This document shows, one piece after another, positions 22,425-32,400 of a stretch of DNA of 64,000 bases. The position numbers and the translations under genes were made by a program. How positions within the stretch are numbered: position 1 is the first letter of the stretch; every line of letters begins with the position of its first letter. Origin of the DNA: Effrenium voratum (taxonomy: Eukaryota; Sar; Dinophyceae; Suessiales; Symbiodiniaceae); the NCBI GenBank assembly GCA_963377175.1, contig CAUJNA010003079.1, forward strand, positions 312,501 through 376,500. Reading direction: 5' to 3'. The notes below the pieces were generated by a model, which was not told the origin of the DNA, did not search any database, and saw only the letters and a list, made by a program, of their open reading frames with translations.

Positions 22425-22728
22425 GTCGTTGAGCAACGTGTGGTTCACTGCCACTTGTCATGCTACAAGTAACTATTTCGAAGTCTGTCCTTTCGATGCA
22501 CTTCTACCTGTACAACATGTGTCTCTTGGTTTACTTGGCGTAGATCGATTGGTTACGCTTGCATTCTTGCACGTGCAGCCTGACCTGTATATTCCGATTG
22601 GTGTTGGAAAGCCATAACTTCGAACATGAATGTTGAACTAGATGATGTCGTTGAGCAACGTGTGTTTCACTGCCAGTTGTCATGCTACAAGGAGTCTGTC
22701 ACTGTCCTTTCAATGCACTACCCGTACA
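22425..22728. repeat. Direct duplication, about 85 bases, 220 bases apart
   Basis: 22425-22512 and 22645-22728 share GTCGTTGAGCAACGTGTG, TTGTCATGCTACAAG and GTCCTTTC.ATGCACT. Open frames cover both copies but have no recognised motif. Confidence 0.9.
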
Positions 22729-23150
22729 GAGCTGGATTTGACTCTCCAATCTTCGGTGACATTTGCATTGAATCGCCTATTCGCAGCGGCTACAGCAGGC
22801 ATAGAAGCCTTGGATGCCGCGAAAGTGGCCGAGACTTCCGTTGGGCTCAAAATGGTGGATCCAATTTGACCCGAAACTGGGGCGCAAGGCACCCGCAAGA
22901 AGAAGAATCCGGTGTTCTGCCCCGTCCAGGGCAGCCAGATTGCAAAAAAACCATTGTCACCCACAGGAATGGCATCTGGACAACCCTGCTTGCTGGAAGA
23001 AGGGTGCCCTCTCAAAGGGTCGAAGAAAAGAAAAAAGAAACAAACAAAAAACACCAGCTGTCAACACGTATACTGCTTGATGAACATTGCGAACGAGATG
23101 CTGTCGAGTTTTTGACATGTGCAGGTTCTCCCGAGTTGCTGAATGGGCCC

Positions 23151-23361
23151 TAGGTCCTCCAGTAGAGAGGTTAGAATACGGGTACCCGATGCTTTTTTCC
23201 TGTAGTCCATTTTCTCGTTGTGCTGAATGGGTCCTAGAATAAGGGTGCCAACTTTTTTCTGCAGTCTATTTTAGTAGGGGAAGCCTCCCAACCAAAAAAA
23301 GCGTAAACGGATTTTCTCTAGTCTATTTTACTAAGGAACCCTCCCAACCAAAAAAGGGGTC
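23151..23361. mobile_element. T1 element cluster, rearranged
   Basis: One full left end followed by three truncated repeats of the T1 core (..CTGTAGTC..AACCAAAAAA) with no right end, suggesting nested insertion or slippage. Confidence 0.75.
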
Positions 23362-23513
23362 CAAAACTTGGTTGATGTTGGGTTTGGGGAGCAAGCACTC
23401 TTTCAAATTTTAGCAGTCAAGTGGTTGGATTCCAACCACTAAATCACAATAAGCCAAAATGTTTAAAACGTTTTCCATCAACAACCATGAAAAGGGCACC
23501 TAGGCTGGGGCAC

Positions 23514-23621
23514 CTGTCCAATGCCAAGGCGCCTTAGATCGCAGGGCACTCCATCCTTCCTGACGAGCACCCACAGGTTTTCCTCGAGAGCGGTGCGGGA
23601 CCGGCGCAACCTTCCCAACCT
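23514..23621 (-). CDS. Duplicated 36-codon exon, copy 1
   Basis: Same 36 codons and splice sites as the copy 721 bases upstream. Because phase is 0 on both sides, splicing in both copies would add 36 residues without a frame change, and either could be used alternatively. Confidence 0.5.
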
Positions 23622-23871
23622 CTCAGCTTTCGCATCCGAAGCACAACAAAAACCAGGGATCCGTGATACGTCGCGGAAAAAAATGATATTCGCTTTTGGA
23701 GCATAGCTTATGCTTGCAACAGAGCTCTCAGCAGAAAGGATGAGGTTCATCGCTGCAAGTCTTTGAGTTTGAAGCTCTGGCGCAAAAGCCCAGCCCGGTG
23801 AAAACCATCTCAGGGCTCACAGGGGGAAAGTTTGCTTTGGACACTCCGGGGAGCCCTAGACTGGCAGCAAA

Positions 23872-23979
23872 TGAATACCCACTTCCTGAGTGGATGGCCC
23901 CCAAAAAGCCCAAACTTATTTGTTGCCACTAAAATGGTCTTCCCAAAAAGCTGAAAAACTCCAGGAACTCCAGGAGTGA
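23872..23979. mobile_element. T5 element within duplication copy 1 (also at 24593-24700 in copy 2)
   Basis: CCCACTTCCTGAGTGGATGG, GGTCTTCCCAAAAAGCTG and CTCCAGGAGTGAG. Confidence 0.8.
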
Positions 23980-24234
23980 GACTAGGGTTAAGTCCTTTGC
24001 TCACCTTTTGTGTGAGGCAGCACATGTAACGCCCGGCTGCCTACAGCCTTGGCTTGAAAGCTGGGGTCTTCAGGAAGAAATGCTCCATATGCTTGGTCGA
24101 CGTTGGCAGGGGAGCAACAATTCTCAAATTTTAGCAGTCAAGTGGTTGGATTCCAACCACTAAATCACAATAAGCCAAAATGTTTAAAACGTTTTCCATC
24201 AACAACCATGAAAAGGGCACCTAGGCTGGGGCAC

Positions 24235-24342
24235 CTGTCCAATGCCAAGGCGCCTTAGATCGCAGGGCACTCCATCCTTCCTGACGAGCACCCACAGGTT
24301 TTCCTCGAGAGCGGTGCGGGACCGGCGCAACCTTCCCAACCT
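24235..24342 (-). CDS. Duplicated 36-codon exon, copy 2
   Basis: RLGRLRRSRTALEENLWVLV followed by RKDGVPCDLRRLGIGQ. The acceptor is GCTGAG|AGG, the donor GTGCCC, phase 0 at both ends. It lies inside a recent 721-bp tandem duplication; the coding bases are identical to copy 1. Basic N-terminal half; no recognised domain. Confidence 0.5.
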
Positions 24343-24845
24343 CTCAGCTTTCGCATCCGAAGCACAACAAAAACCAGGGATCCGTGATACGTCGCGGAAA
24401 AAAAATGATATTCGCTTTTGGAGCATAGCTTATGCTTGCAACAGAGCTCTCAGCAGAAAGGATGAGGTTCATCGCTGCAAGTCTTTGAGTTTGAAGCTCT
24501 GGCGCAAAAGCCCAGCCCGGTGAAAACCATCTCAGGGCTCACAGGGGGAAAGTTTGCTTTGGACACTCCGGGGAGCCCTAGACTGGCAGCAAATGAATAC
24601 CCACTTCCTGAGTGGATGGCCCCCAAAAGCCCAAACTTATTTGTTGCCACTAAAATGGTCTTCCCAAAAAGCTGAAAAACTCCAGGAACTCCAGGAGTGA
24701 GACTAGGGTTAAGTCCTTTGCTCACCTTTTGTGTGAGGCAGCACATGTAACGCCCGGCTGCCTACAGCCTTGGCTTGAAAGCTTGGGGTCTTCAGGAAGA
24801 AATGCTCCATATGCTTGGTCGACGTTGGCAGGGGAGCAACAATTC

Positions 24846-24935
24846 TCAAATTTTAGCAGTTGAGTGGTTGGATCCCAACCACTAAACCACAATAAGCAAA
24901 AATGCAAAATGTTTCCCAACAACAACCATGATAAG
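24846..24935. repeat. Third, partial and diverged copy of the 721-bp unit
   Basis: Matches the first 90 bases of the unit, starting TCAAATTTTAGCAG, with scattered substitutions. It is older than the two full copies and probably served as the homologous partner for the duplication. Confidence 0.85.
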
Positions 24936-25006
24936 ACTTGGAAAGCTTGTCGCTTTGGTGGCGAGGGGAGATCTCTACAGACCTCCTCGCCACCAAGAAT
25001 GATGAA

Positions 25007-25128
25007 CAGGTCCTCCAGAGAGGTTAGAATAAGGGTACCAACACCTTTTTTGGTTTTGTCCAATTTTAGTAGGGAACCCTCCCAACCAAAAAAGAAACGG
25101 TAAAAGGGCACGTAGCTGGGGGACCTAG
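25007..25128. mobile_element. TIR element family T1
   Basis: Complete copy ending GTAGCTGGGGGACCTA; core conserved. Confidence 0.85.
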
Positions 25129-25466
25129 GAATCATGCCGACATGCCTGCACTCACACACATGGAGACCTTCTGCGAGCCGTGGTGCCAAAGGAACTGGCA
25201 GTGGCAGGAGAAGGGGTAACCATAGTGCTCCCACTGCGCATAGATATGAAGGAAGGTGGATACAGAGCCTGAGCTTGCTGCAGTTGGAAGCTCAAGCCAG
25301 TTGAGCTTGCGAGTTGAAGTGTCCAAGGGTTTTGCCACCGCGGGCGAGTTAAGCCACATAAAACACAATTCGATCGGCCAAGACAATTCCAGTGAGGTTA
25401 GTGTTTAGCTGCAACCTGGGCATCATGCATTTCCGGAATGTGACCGAAGCCTTCAAAAACCCAGTA

Positions 25467-25561
25467 CCTAGAGTCTCCATGACCCTTTAAAAATGGGTCA
25501 TTGACCAACCATTATTTTGGGTAATGACTCCATTTTTTAAAGGTCAGAAGGAGACTCCAGG
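25467..25561. mobile_element. TIR element family T3
   Basis: CCTAGAGTCTCCATGACCC to GGTCAGAAGGAGACTCCAGG, in the region downstream of gene B. Confidence 0.85.
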
Positions 25562-25952
25562 TAGGTCAAAGAAAGAGGCCCGCTTTGGCATGGGAATATT
25601 GGACCCCAGATAACACTTTCCTTGGCGGGAGCCCAATGCCCGACATTTCCCGACTTTTGCACCTCCAACAGGCCTGTTCCGCTTTGAGGGGCACCATTTT
25701 TGAAAGAAACCTCCCAGGAGAATGCGAGTCCAAGGCAATTTACCCCAAAGGTCCACAGACCGGTCCCTCCATCAGCATGTTGCATTCCCCTTCCAAACCG
25801 CTGAAAGATCAGCCTTGAGGCGAGGGCCCCGTCCAAATGCCCATGAATACATGTCCCTGTTGTGCTACAGAAGGCATGTGTCGCTGGCTGGAAAACAGGG
25901 GTATGCGATGTCCCGTTCCCAATCAAACCATGCTGACCAAGTGAGTCATTGT

Positions 25953-26076
25953 CAAAACCCGGTACTAAAATTGTCTACCCAGAACCATGTGAAGAATTAG
26001 GAAGGCGGCCGCTGCTATTTATGGTTGGGATTGTCCTTGACTAACCTTCATCTAACCTTCATTTACCCGGGTTTTG
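25953..26076. mobile_element. TIR element family T8
   Basis: CAAAACCCGGTACTAAAATT to TTACCCGGGTTTTG, between gene B stop and the duplicated exon. Confidence 0.85.
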
Positions 26077-26305
26077 ATTTTGGCGCATATCGTGTTTCTT
26101 TCACACGCTGTTGTACGTCTCTCTTGCGGAAGGAGACCTACAAAACCCGCCACCCGCGGGCTGATCTTCTGGCAGCTGAGATCAAAAACAACGCAGAAGG
26201 TCCTAAACGTCAACCTAAAACAAAAGCCAAAAAACACACACAGGAAAGTACATACGAAACAAAGGCCCCTGCTCCCGCCACGAGCTGCCAATGACTTTCA
26301 AGCAT

Positions 26306-26401
26306 TCAATTTGTCGCCAAGCGTCCGTAGGCGAACATCACCAAAGAGATCAGCAGCTCCAGATAGAGCAGCGCCTGCTCAGCAGTGCTTGCCTCCACAT
26401 C
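26306..26401 (-). CDS. Gene B exon 15 (last helix and stop)
   Basis: Thirty-one codons plus TGA (26306-26308): DVEASTAEQALLYLEL followed by LISLVMFAYGRLATN. This places a C-terminal transmembrane helix where AAAP proteins end. The acceptor is GCAG|GAT. A 297-codon open frame on the other strand here is a shadow. Confidence 0.75.
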   Translation of the reverse strand, partial: DVEASTAEQALLYLELLISLVMFAYGRLATN

Positions 26402-29400
26402 CTGCGAGTGACAAACATTTCCGCTCCAAGCTTAGTGGGAGCTTCACGCCCCATCCCCCTTCGTCACCATACGCATCAATTTCATGTCTTACCGCCTTGA
26501 AACACAAGCTAAGTGCACAGGGGGCTTGCGCAAAAGGCACGCAGTCACACTTGTCAGCTTTCTTGATTGGAGGGGCATTCCTTCAAACAACCCCCTCCCA
26601 AATCAAGAGCTGGCATTCTAAAGTGGTTATTGATCCATATCAAGGGGATCTCCGAATATCGAACAGGCCAGGACGGCACCAGGCGCCGGCGCCCACACAC
26701 ACAGAGACTGGCAATGCTATGCTCATGTATACTGAGTACATGAGCGAACAAATAAGTATACATATATATATATATAATGTGCTTTGTGTATCTTTGATCA
26801 TTTTCATGCCGAATCCCCGGTTCCTAGCGGGGATTCTCCCAATACACACACATATTTGTCTCTATGTTTTTGTTTTTTCTTCTCCGTTTCCGCGCCCGAT
26901 TCCGCACGCTTCCGCGTCCGCTTCACCGCCTCACCCATTCTCTCACGGCCATCGGATGGGTCCTTGATCCGGATGCTGAGCTGGTACAGCAGGATCGGGA
27001 CGATGAAGGCCACCAGTGGCGTCAGCGTGGCGCCCAGCAAGTTCACCAAGTCCGAGAAGAAGGGCACGATCCTCAGCGAGTGACTTGACCAGCCAAGAAG
27101 TGTACACAAAACAAGGGCCAGACAAAAAATAAAGGGAGAGCCACCAAGGAAAAAAAGTGTAAAGCGTGTCCACTGGCTGGCTGGGTGAGGATCTGCGCCA
27201 GCAACCAGGAGGAGGAGACGATGAGTATGACCTCAGCTCTCGCTTGTTTGGTTTTGAGCCAAAACTGGGCCTTGGAAAGTGAAGCGGTGTGTCAACTTCG
27301 GGTGAGTCCTGTGCTTGTCTAGGACTCTGGCTTCTTGGCTGCATCGCCCCCTGCAAAGAACTGCACGATTTTCGCCGGTGAGGGACGAAGGAAACCCAAA
27401 AGGGCAACCGGAGCTCCACAAAGCTGAGGTGCAAGTGTGACAAGGACTTTTTGTGCATCCCAAGACGGCCCCCAGTCGTCAGCCTACCTGCGCCGAGCCG
27501 CGATGCAATACCAGGCAGACCAGGTGTTTCCGTTGGAAATCACCTGTCGCTCCTGCAGCTCCTTGAGAAGCCCTCTGCAAAGCACCACGCTCTTGATCAC
27601 CTAGGGGGGGTCGTCGGGTGTTCAAGGGTGTGACTCAAAACAAGCAAACCCCAAAATGGAGAGGTTGACATCCCTCTGAAAACAAGCAACAAGTCATACT
27701 GGAAATTATGGGAAGAGACGTGCCAAGCAAACCTTCATGCCCCGCAGGGGCCACGGAATGGCCAAATGTGTCACGATTACAAAGTAAGAGTCGGATGGGG
27801 CACTGCTGGGCACCACTGGGCAACTGGGTAACTAGGTTGCCACCTGTCACACGCATGCACTTTTGAATCGCGTGAATGTCAGATCAGTTGGGTGGCACCA
27901 AGATTCCCGTAGTCGTCACATGCCCGAACGTATCTTTGGCTACATGTCGACCATCGGCCCAATTCATTCAGACCCACTTTTGGCGGGCTGCTCGCCCATC
28001 AGCCCAAGTCAGGCTGAAGAACATCCCCCCCAAGGCATTTCTTTCTGCAACGAAACGCTCGCGTGTTGGACGTTTTGGGGCCCGAGCTACTCCGAAACAA
28101 ACCTTGCTGGCGCTCAGGGAATGAGGGAAGGAACCTGGGGATTCCCTTGAAGGAAGCCTCCAGTTGGATGCCTAAGGGTCATTCCAGATCTCATTCCCCG
28201 TTGAGCACTAGCAAGAAAATGCATCCAAGTAATGTTGGTTTGGGATTTGAACCCCTTACATAGGAAACCTCTCCACCACCAAACCATAAATCAGAACCAC
28301 CCATTAGAGGGAAGCTGATCCCTATCGAACCGAGCGCAAGACTCCTATCGCACCTCGGTTGCTTTCTGCTCCACTGCTACAAGTTGACCTTTTTGTGGCT
28401 TGATGGAAAACCCCTTAGTTGGCAAAAAGTTAAAGTCCGAACATCCCTTGGCCAAATGCAAAGATTTCTCATTCCCCGTTGAGCAGGCACTAAGTGGTTC
28501 ACGCCAAGAGGCGTAGGTGATGAGCATATGCCCCACCAGACACGTGGCCGCCATGCGCTCTGCAAAGCCAAAGGGCAGCTCCTGGACGATCATGCCCGAG
28601 GCAGCCCCTCCTATGCGCGGGAGGGGGGCGGCGGGTGGAGGGGGGTGGGTGTTCGATGGTTTTGAGTAAAAAAACACCAGGAAGGAGGGCCAGACTTGAG
28701 AAACCAGACGTGGATGAGTGTGAGTGTGGGCCGCGTTTTTTTCTTCTCGTTTTTTTTTTGGGGGGGGGCACCCTCTTAACGCTGAAAGAAAGGGTGTCTT
28801 CGCTGATGTCTTGGGTCATGTCTTTGGGGGGGATGTCTTTGGAAGGTGGGTTGGATCAATGTTTTGCTGAGATGCCTTTTGAGTGTCGTTGAAAATGTCT
28901 TTGCAGTTGTCTTGTGTGATGTGATTTTGTGTGGCCCCAAGAGTTCGACACATGGGGTATGAGTCAAAATAAAACCACCCGGGTACCTTACACCGCATGT
29001 TTTGGTCTTTGGTTCCATTTACCAACCTATTTTCAGTACCTACGTTTGACCCACAGCCACATATCCAAATGTCTCATGGGCGTGGACCCGTCGAACCTTA
29101 GAGGGTCAGGGGCGCGGCTTCCTGCAGGCTGCCATCAGTTAGGTGCCATTTGAGTCAAAATCCAGGGATCCTTACAGGAAAAACACCTGAACATTGCCTT
29201 GTCAATGGTGGTTTCCCTCCATTTTGGTGTTGAAGAAGCCATGTTCCAAATGGCTGCAACATGGAGATCTTTTAAGGAGCCCGGTTTGAGTCACAATCAC
29301 AACCTGGTACTAAAATGGTGAACCCAGAACCACTTAAAGAATTAGAAAGGCGGATATCCGCAACTATTTCCGGCTGGGACTGCTTTTTACTAACCTTCTA

Positions 29401-32400
29401 CACGGGTTTTGACTATACCTCTGGGGGCGTTGAACTTCCAATGGCGAAGTCTGGCTGGGGCAATTTGATTCCCGTGCGAAATTTTGTGGCTTGGTTTGGC
29501 AAGGCGGCTTCAACAACTTTTGGCGTAGAAGTACCCTGTGTCACCTTCCGGGGGGAAATCTGCCCTTAGCATCTTCACAAAGACCCCGGTCGAAGGGCCC
29601 CATGGCTGTCCTTATGTGTTCCATTTAAAAACACCCAAAAAAGGGGACCATCAACTAACAAAAACACACACCTAAATATGTTCCCCAAATCAGACGAGCA
29701 CGCTACCATCACTGTCCCCTTTTCGAACATTTGGCACATCGCACAACCACCTGCCAATGGGGTGCCAGCTGTGGACAGAGCCATTGGGTTGCATCCAACA
29801 AACCTAAAAGCCATCTCTCTCACTCTCACTCTCACTCTCCCTCTCTCTCTATCCTCTTTTTCTCTTTGTCTTTCGTTCTCTCTTTCTCTCTCTGCTTCGG
29901 GCTTTTCAGGGGGAACACCAGAAGAACCAGCCATGCTGGACGCTCCATCTTAAGGCACCCCCCCCTCCTCGGAAGTAGTACACGGATAGGCCCACGCCAA
30001 GAAAGGCCAACGACATGAAGGGCATGGAGTAGCCCAGGTAGGCCTCACGACAGCCAAGATCCCGATAGAACATTTGGGGTGTGTTACCCCTTTGTTGTGG
30101 TTTTAAAAGGGAAAGCACGAGGAAAACCGCTTCTTCTTCTTCTTCTTCTTCCTTTTCTTCCTCGTCGTGTTCTCGTCTTCTGCTTCTTCTTCGTGTTTGT
30201 TTTTGGAGGGTCCATGAAAAAAAAAAACAGACCCATTTGGAAGGAACACGAACGAAAACTGGATCAACCTCTGGGAAGGGAGACACTGCCCACTAACGAG
30301 CCGGAACTTCAAGTTGGTGGTTCCCTGAAGCCTCAACGAATCTACAACTCGCTTCCCAAGTGGATCGGCCAACGAAAACCGCTTTGGGGCAAGGACCCTC
30401 CAACATCCAGTTCCCAAACCTTGTCGACCGTTTTTTTGGTCATGTTCCCCCAGTACGTCGTTAAATCAAAAGTTGGGAGAAAACCCAACAGTAGACCGGC
30501 CAAAAAAAGTCCACACTTTTTATTTACCGCCAAAAATGGTCCAACCTTTGAGCAAGTGAGCATATGGAGCATTTCTTCCTGAATGCAATGTTGAAGGTGA
30601 CCCAAGCTGTAAGCAGCAACCGGGCGTTGCATGTGCTGCCTCACACACACGGCGAGCAAAGAACTTAAGCCTAGTCTCACTCCTGGAGTTCCTGGAGTTT
30701 TTCAGCTTTTCCATAAATTTTCAGAAAACCAAAAGGTCAAAAGGTCGGCTTTGGCAACTCAGTTCTCAAGTGGAAGATGGAGCACCCTTCCCACATATGA
30801 AATACAACAAATGTGGCGATATGGCCGCAAAGACATGCAAAATAAGTACGGGCTACCCAGGGTGCAAACCCACAAAATTCAGCGATGCCAACGACACAGT
30901 GAGAGAACATGGCTGCCCCAAGTGTTGCAAGTAGGGCACGCCGTCCTCCATTTTTGTGGGGGCTTACAATCCGGCGAATGAATTTTACCCGCAATTTGCA
31001 CACGACTTTGCCCAAATCCTTGGAGTTGAGCGACAACACATGCAAAGTGAGTCCTGAAGCCTGTCTAGGTCCTCCAGCAGAGAGCTTAGAATAAGGCTAC
31101 CCAGTTGTCTTGTTTTTTGTTTTTGCTATTCTAGTAGGGGAACCGAATCTCCCAACCCAAAAAGTTGGTAAAAAACAAATGGCGCCTAGCTGGGGGACAC
31201 TGAAGCCGTTTCTCGGATCTCGGAGCCTTCGGGAACTCCTCGAGGTCCTCCATCTCCGACATGATCTCCACCAGGATGAACCTAAAACAGGGAAGCTATT
31301 TGGGGAGCCGAAAGAAGAAGAAAAAAAACAACAAGGAGACCTGGAGTTTTTTTTCTTTTTTTCTTTGACCCGAATATCAAACATGTCCATAAGACATATC
31401 CTTCTGACCCGAAGCAAAAATGGGTCAATGACCCCATTATTTTGGGTGATGAGAGCATCTTTCTAAGGGTCATGGAGACTCCAGGTTGAGACGGGTTTAT
31501 CCCAAGCCTGGTGGAGATCTTGCAAAAAACAATCCCGGGTTTTTTTTAGGTTTATCCCTGCACAGGGGGACCGAAGATACTTCAAACAGCAGTTGCCTCC
31601 AACAGCTTGGTCTTTTGATGGCCCTTGTGGAGCCCTGTCACAGGGGGACGACTGGAGGGTCACTTCGCCAAGGCTCGGACCTTATGATATGCATGACGCA
31701 TGCAAGGCATGCACGATCATGCCACTTTGGGCATTCTCCTGGTGTTTGGCGACTGTGACGGGTACGTTAAACCCCAAGTAAGTTTACCAGGGATCCTTAC
31801 ATGAAAAACACCTGAACATTGCAACTTGTAAATGGTCTCTCATTATTTTGGTGTTGAAAAAGCCATGTTTCAAATGGTTGCAACATGTACCTTTTAAGGA
31901 GCCCTGTTTACACATGTCCACTGTGTCGACTTTGCTTCAAGCACATGGCCGCAAAACTTCGTGAAGGCATTGTCATGACGTCCCTTGGCACTTTGCGCAA
32001 TTCAAAGCAAATGTCTCAGCCAACAACCTCCCGCCTTGCCAACACCTGCCACATGGCGGAGCCATTATGGCCTGGTCCCTTTGGCACTTCGCCTTTATGC
32101 CTCTGCCTGTGAAAAAGCCAAAGGCCAAGACCACATCATCACATCCACTGCACTTTTCTGTTGGCCTGGTTCCAGTCGAGTCCTCGAGGTGCAACAGGGT
32201 GGGATTAAATGAAACCAGCTGCTAGGCGACTAGAATCTCAATAACTAATTGCCAAAATACATTGCCAAATACATTGCCTTTGATTCGCCCCTCGCAACCA
32301 GATTTCTTCAAGACAAATACTGAAAACACAAGTGGCCTGCACAGTACAATAATCACTGCTCAAACCTCTCTGAAAAGGATTGGAACGGCAGAACGGCACA

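Larger units (their letters stand above)
14335..23513. other. Mostly non-coding stretch upstream of gene D
   Basis: Holds T2, T3, T4, T5, T6 and T9 elements, a G-rich/AACCCTAA-like tract, a CT tract and three weak exon candidates. Where gene D starts and the next unit ends is not visible. Confidence 0.5.
23403..24845. repeat. Recent 721-bp tandem duplication (two full copies)
   Basis: Copy 1 is 23403-24123 and copy 2 is 24124-24845. The only differences seen are three one-base length changes in homopolymers or next to one: plus one A near 24403, minus one A near 24627, plus one T near 24782. Each copy holds an exon and a T5 inverted-repeat element. A third, diverged partial copy of the first 90 bases follows at 24846-24935. 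Confidence 0.95.
24936..26305. other. Region downstream of gene B stop
   Basis: T1 (25007), T3 (25467) and T8 (25953) elements and no convincing exon. It probably includes the gene B 3' UTR and the intergenic or first intronic part of the unit holding the duplicated exon. Confidence 0.5.

Noticed and set aside
26074..26967. 297-codon open frame on the plus strand, the longest in the window
   Set aside because: It runs antisense over gene B exons 14 and 15 and microsatellite DNA, has no domain, and lies opposite two well-supported minus-strand exons.
28743..28760. Poly-T/poly-G run considered as a polyadenylation or retrocopy tail
   Set aside because: No retrotransposon or processed gene is next to it; simple homopolymers like this recur throughout.
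30631..30760. Reversed T5-like segment (CTCACTCCTGGAGTTCCTGG)
   Set aside because: Only one end and the AGCTTTTCC core are present; too degraded to list as an element.
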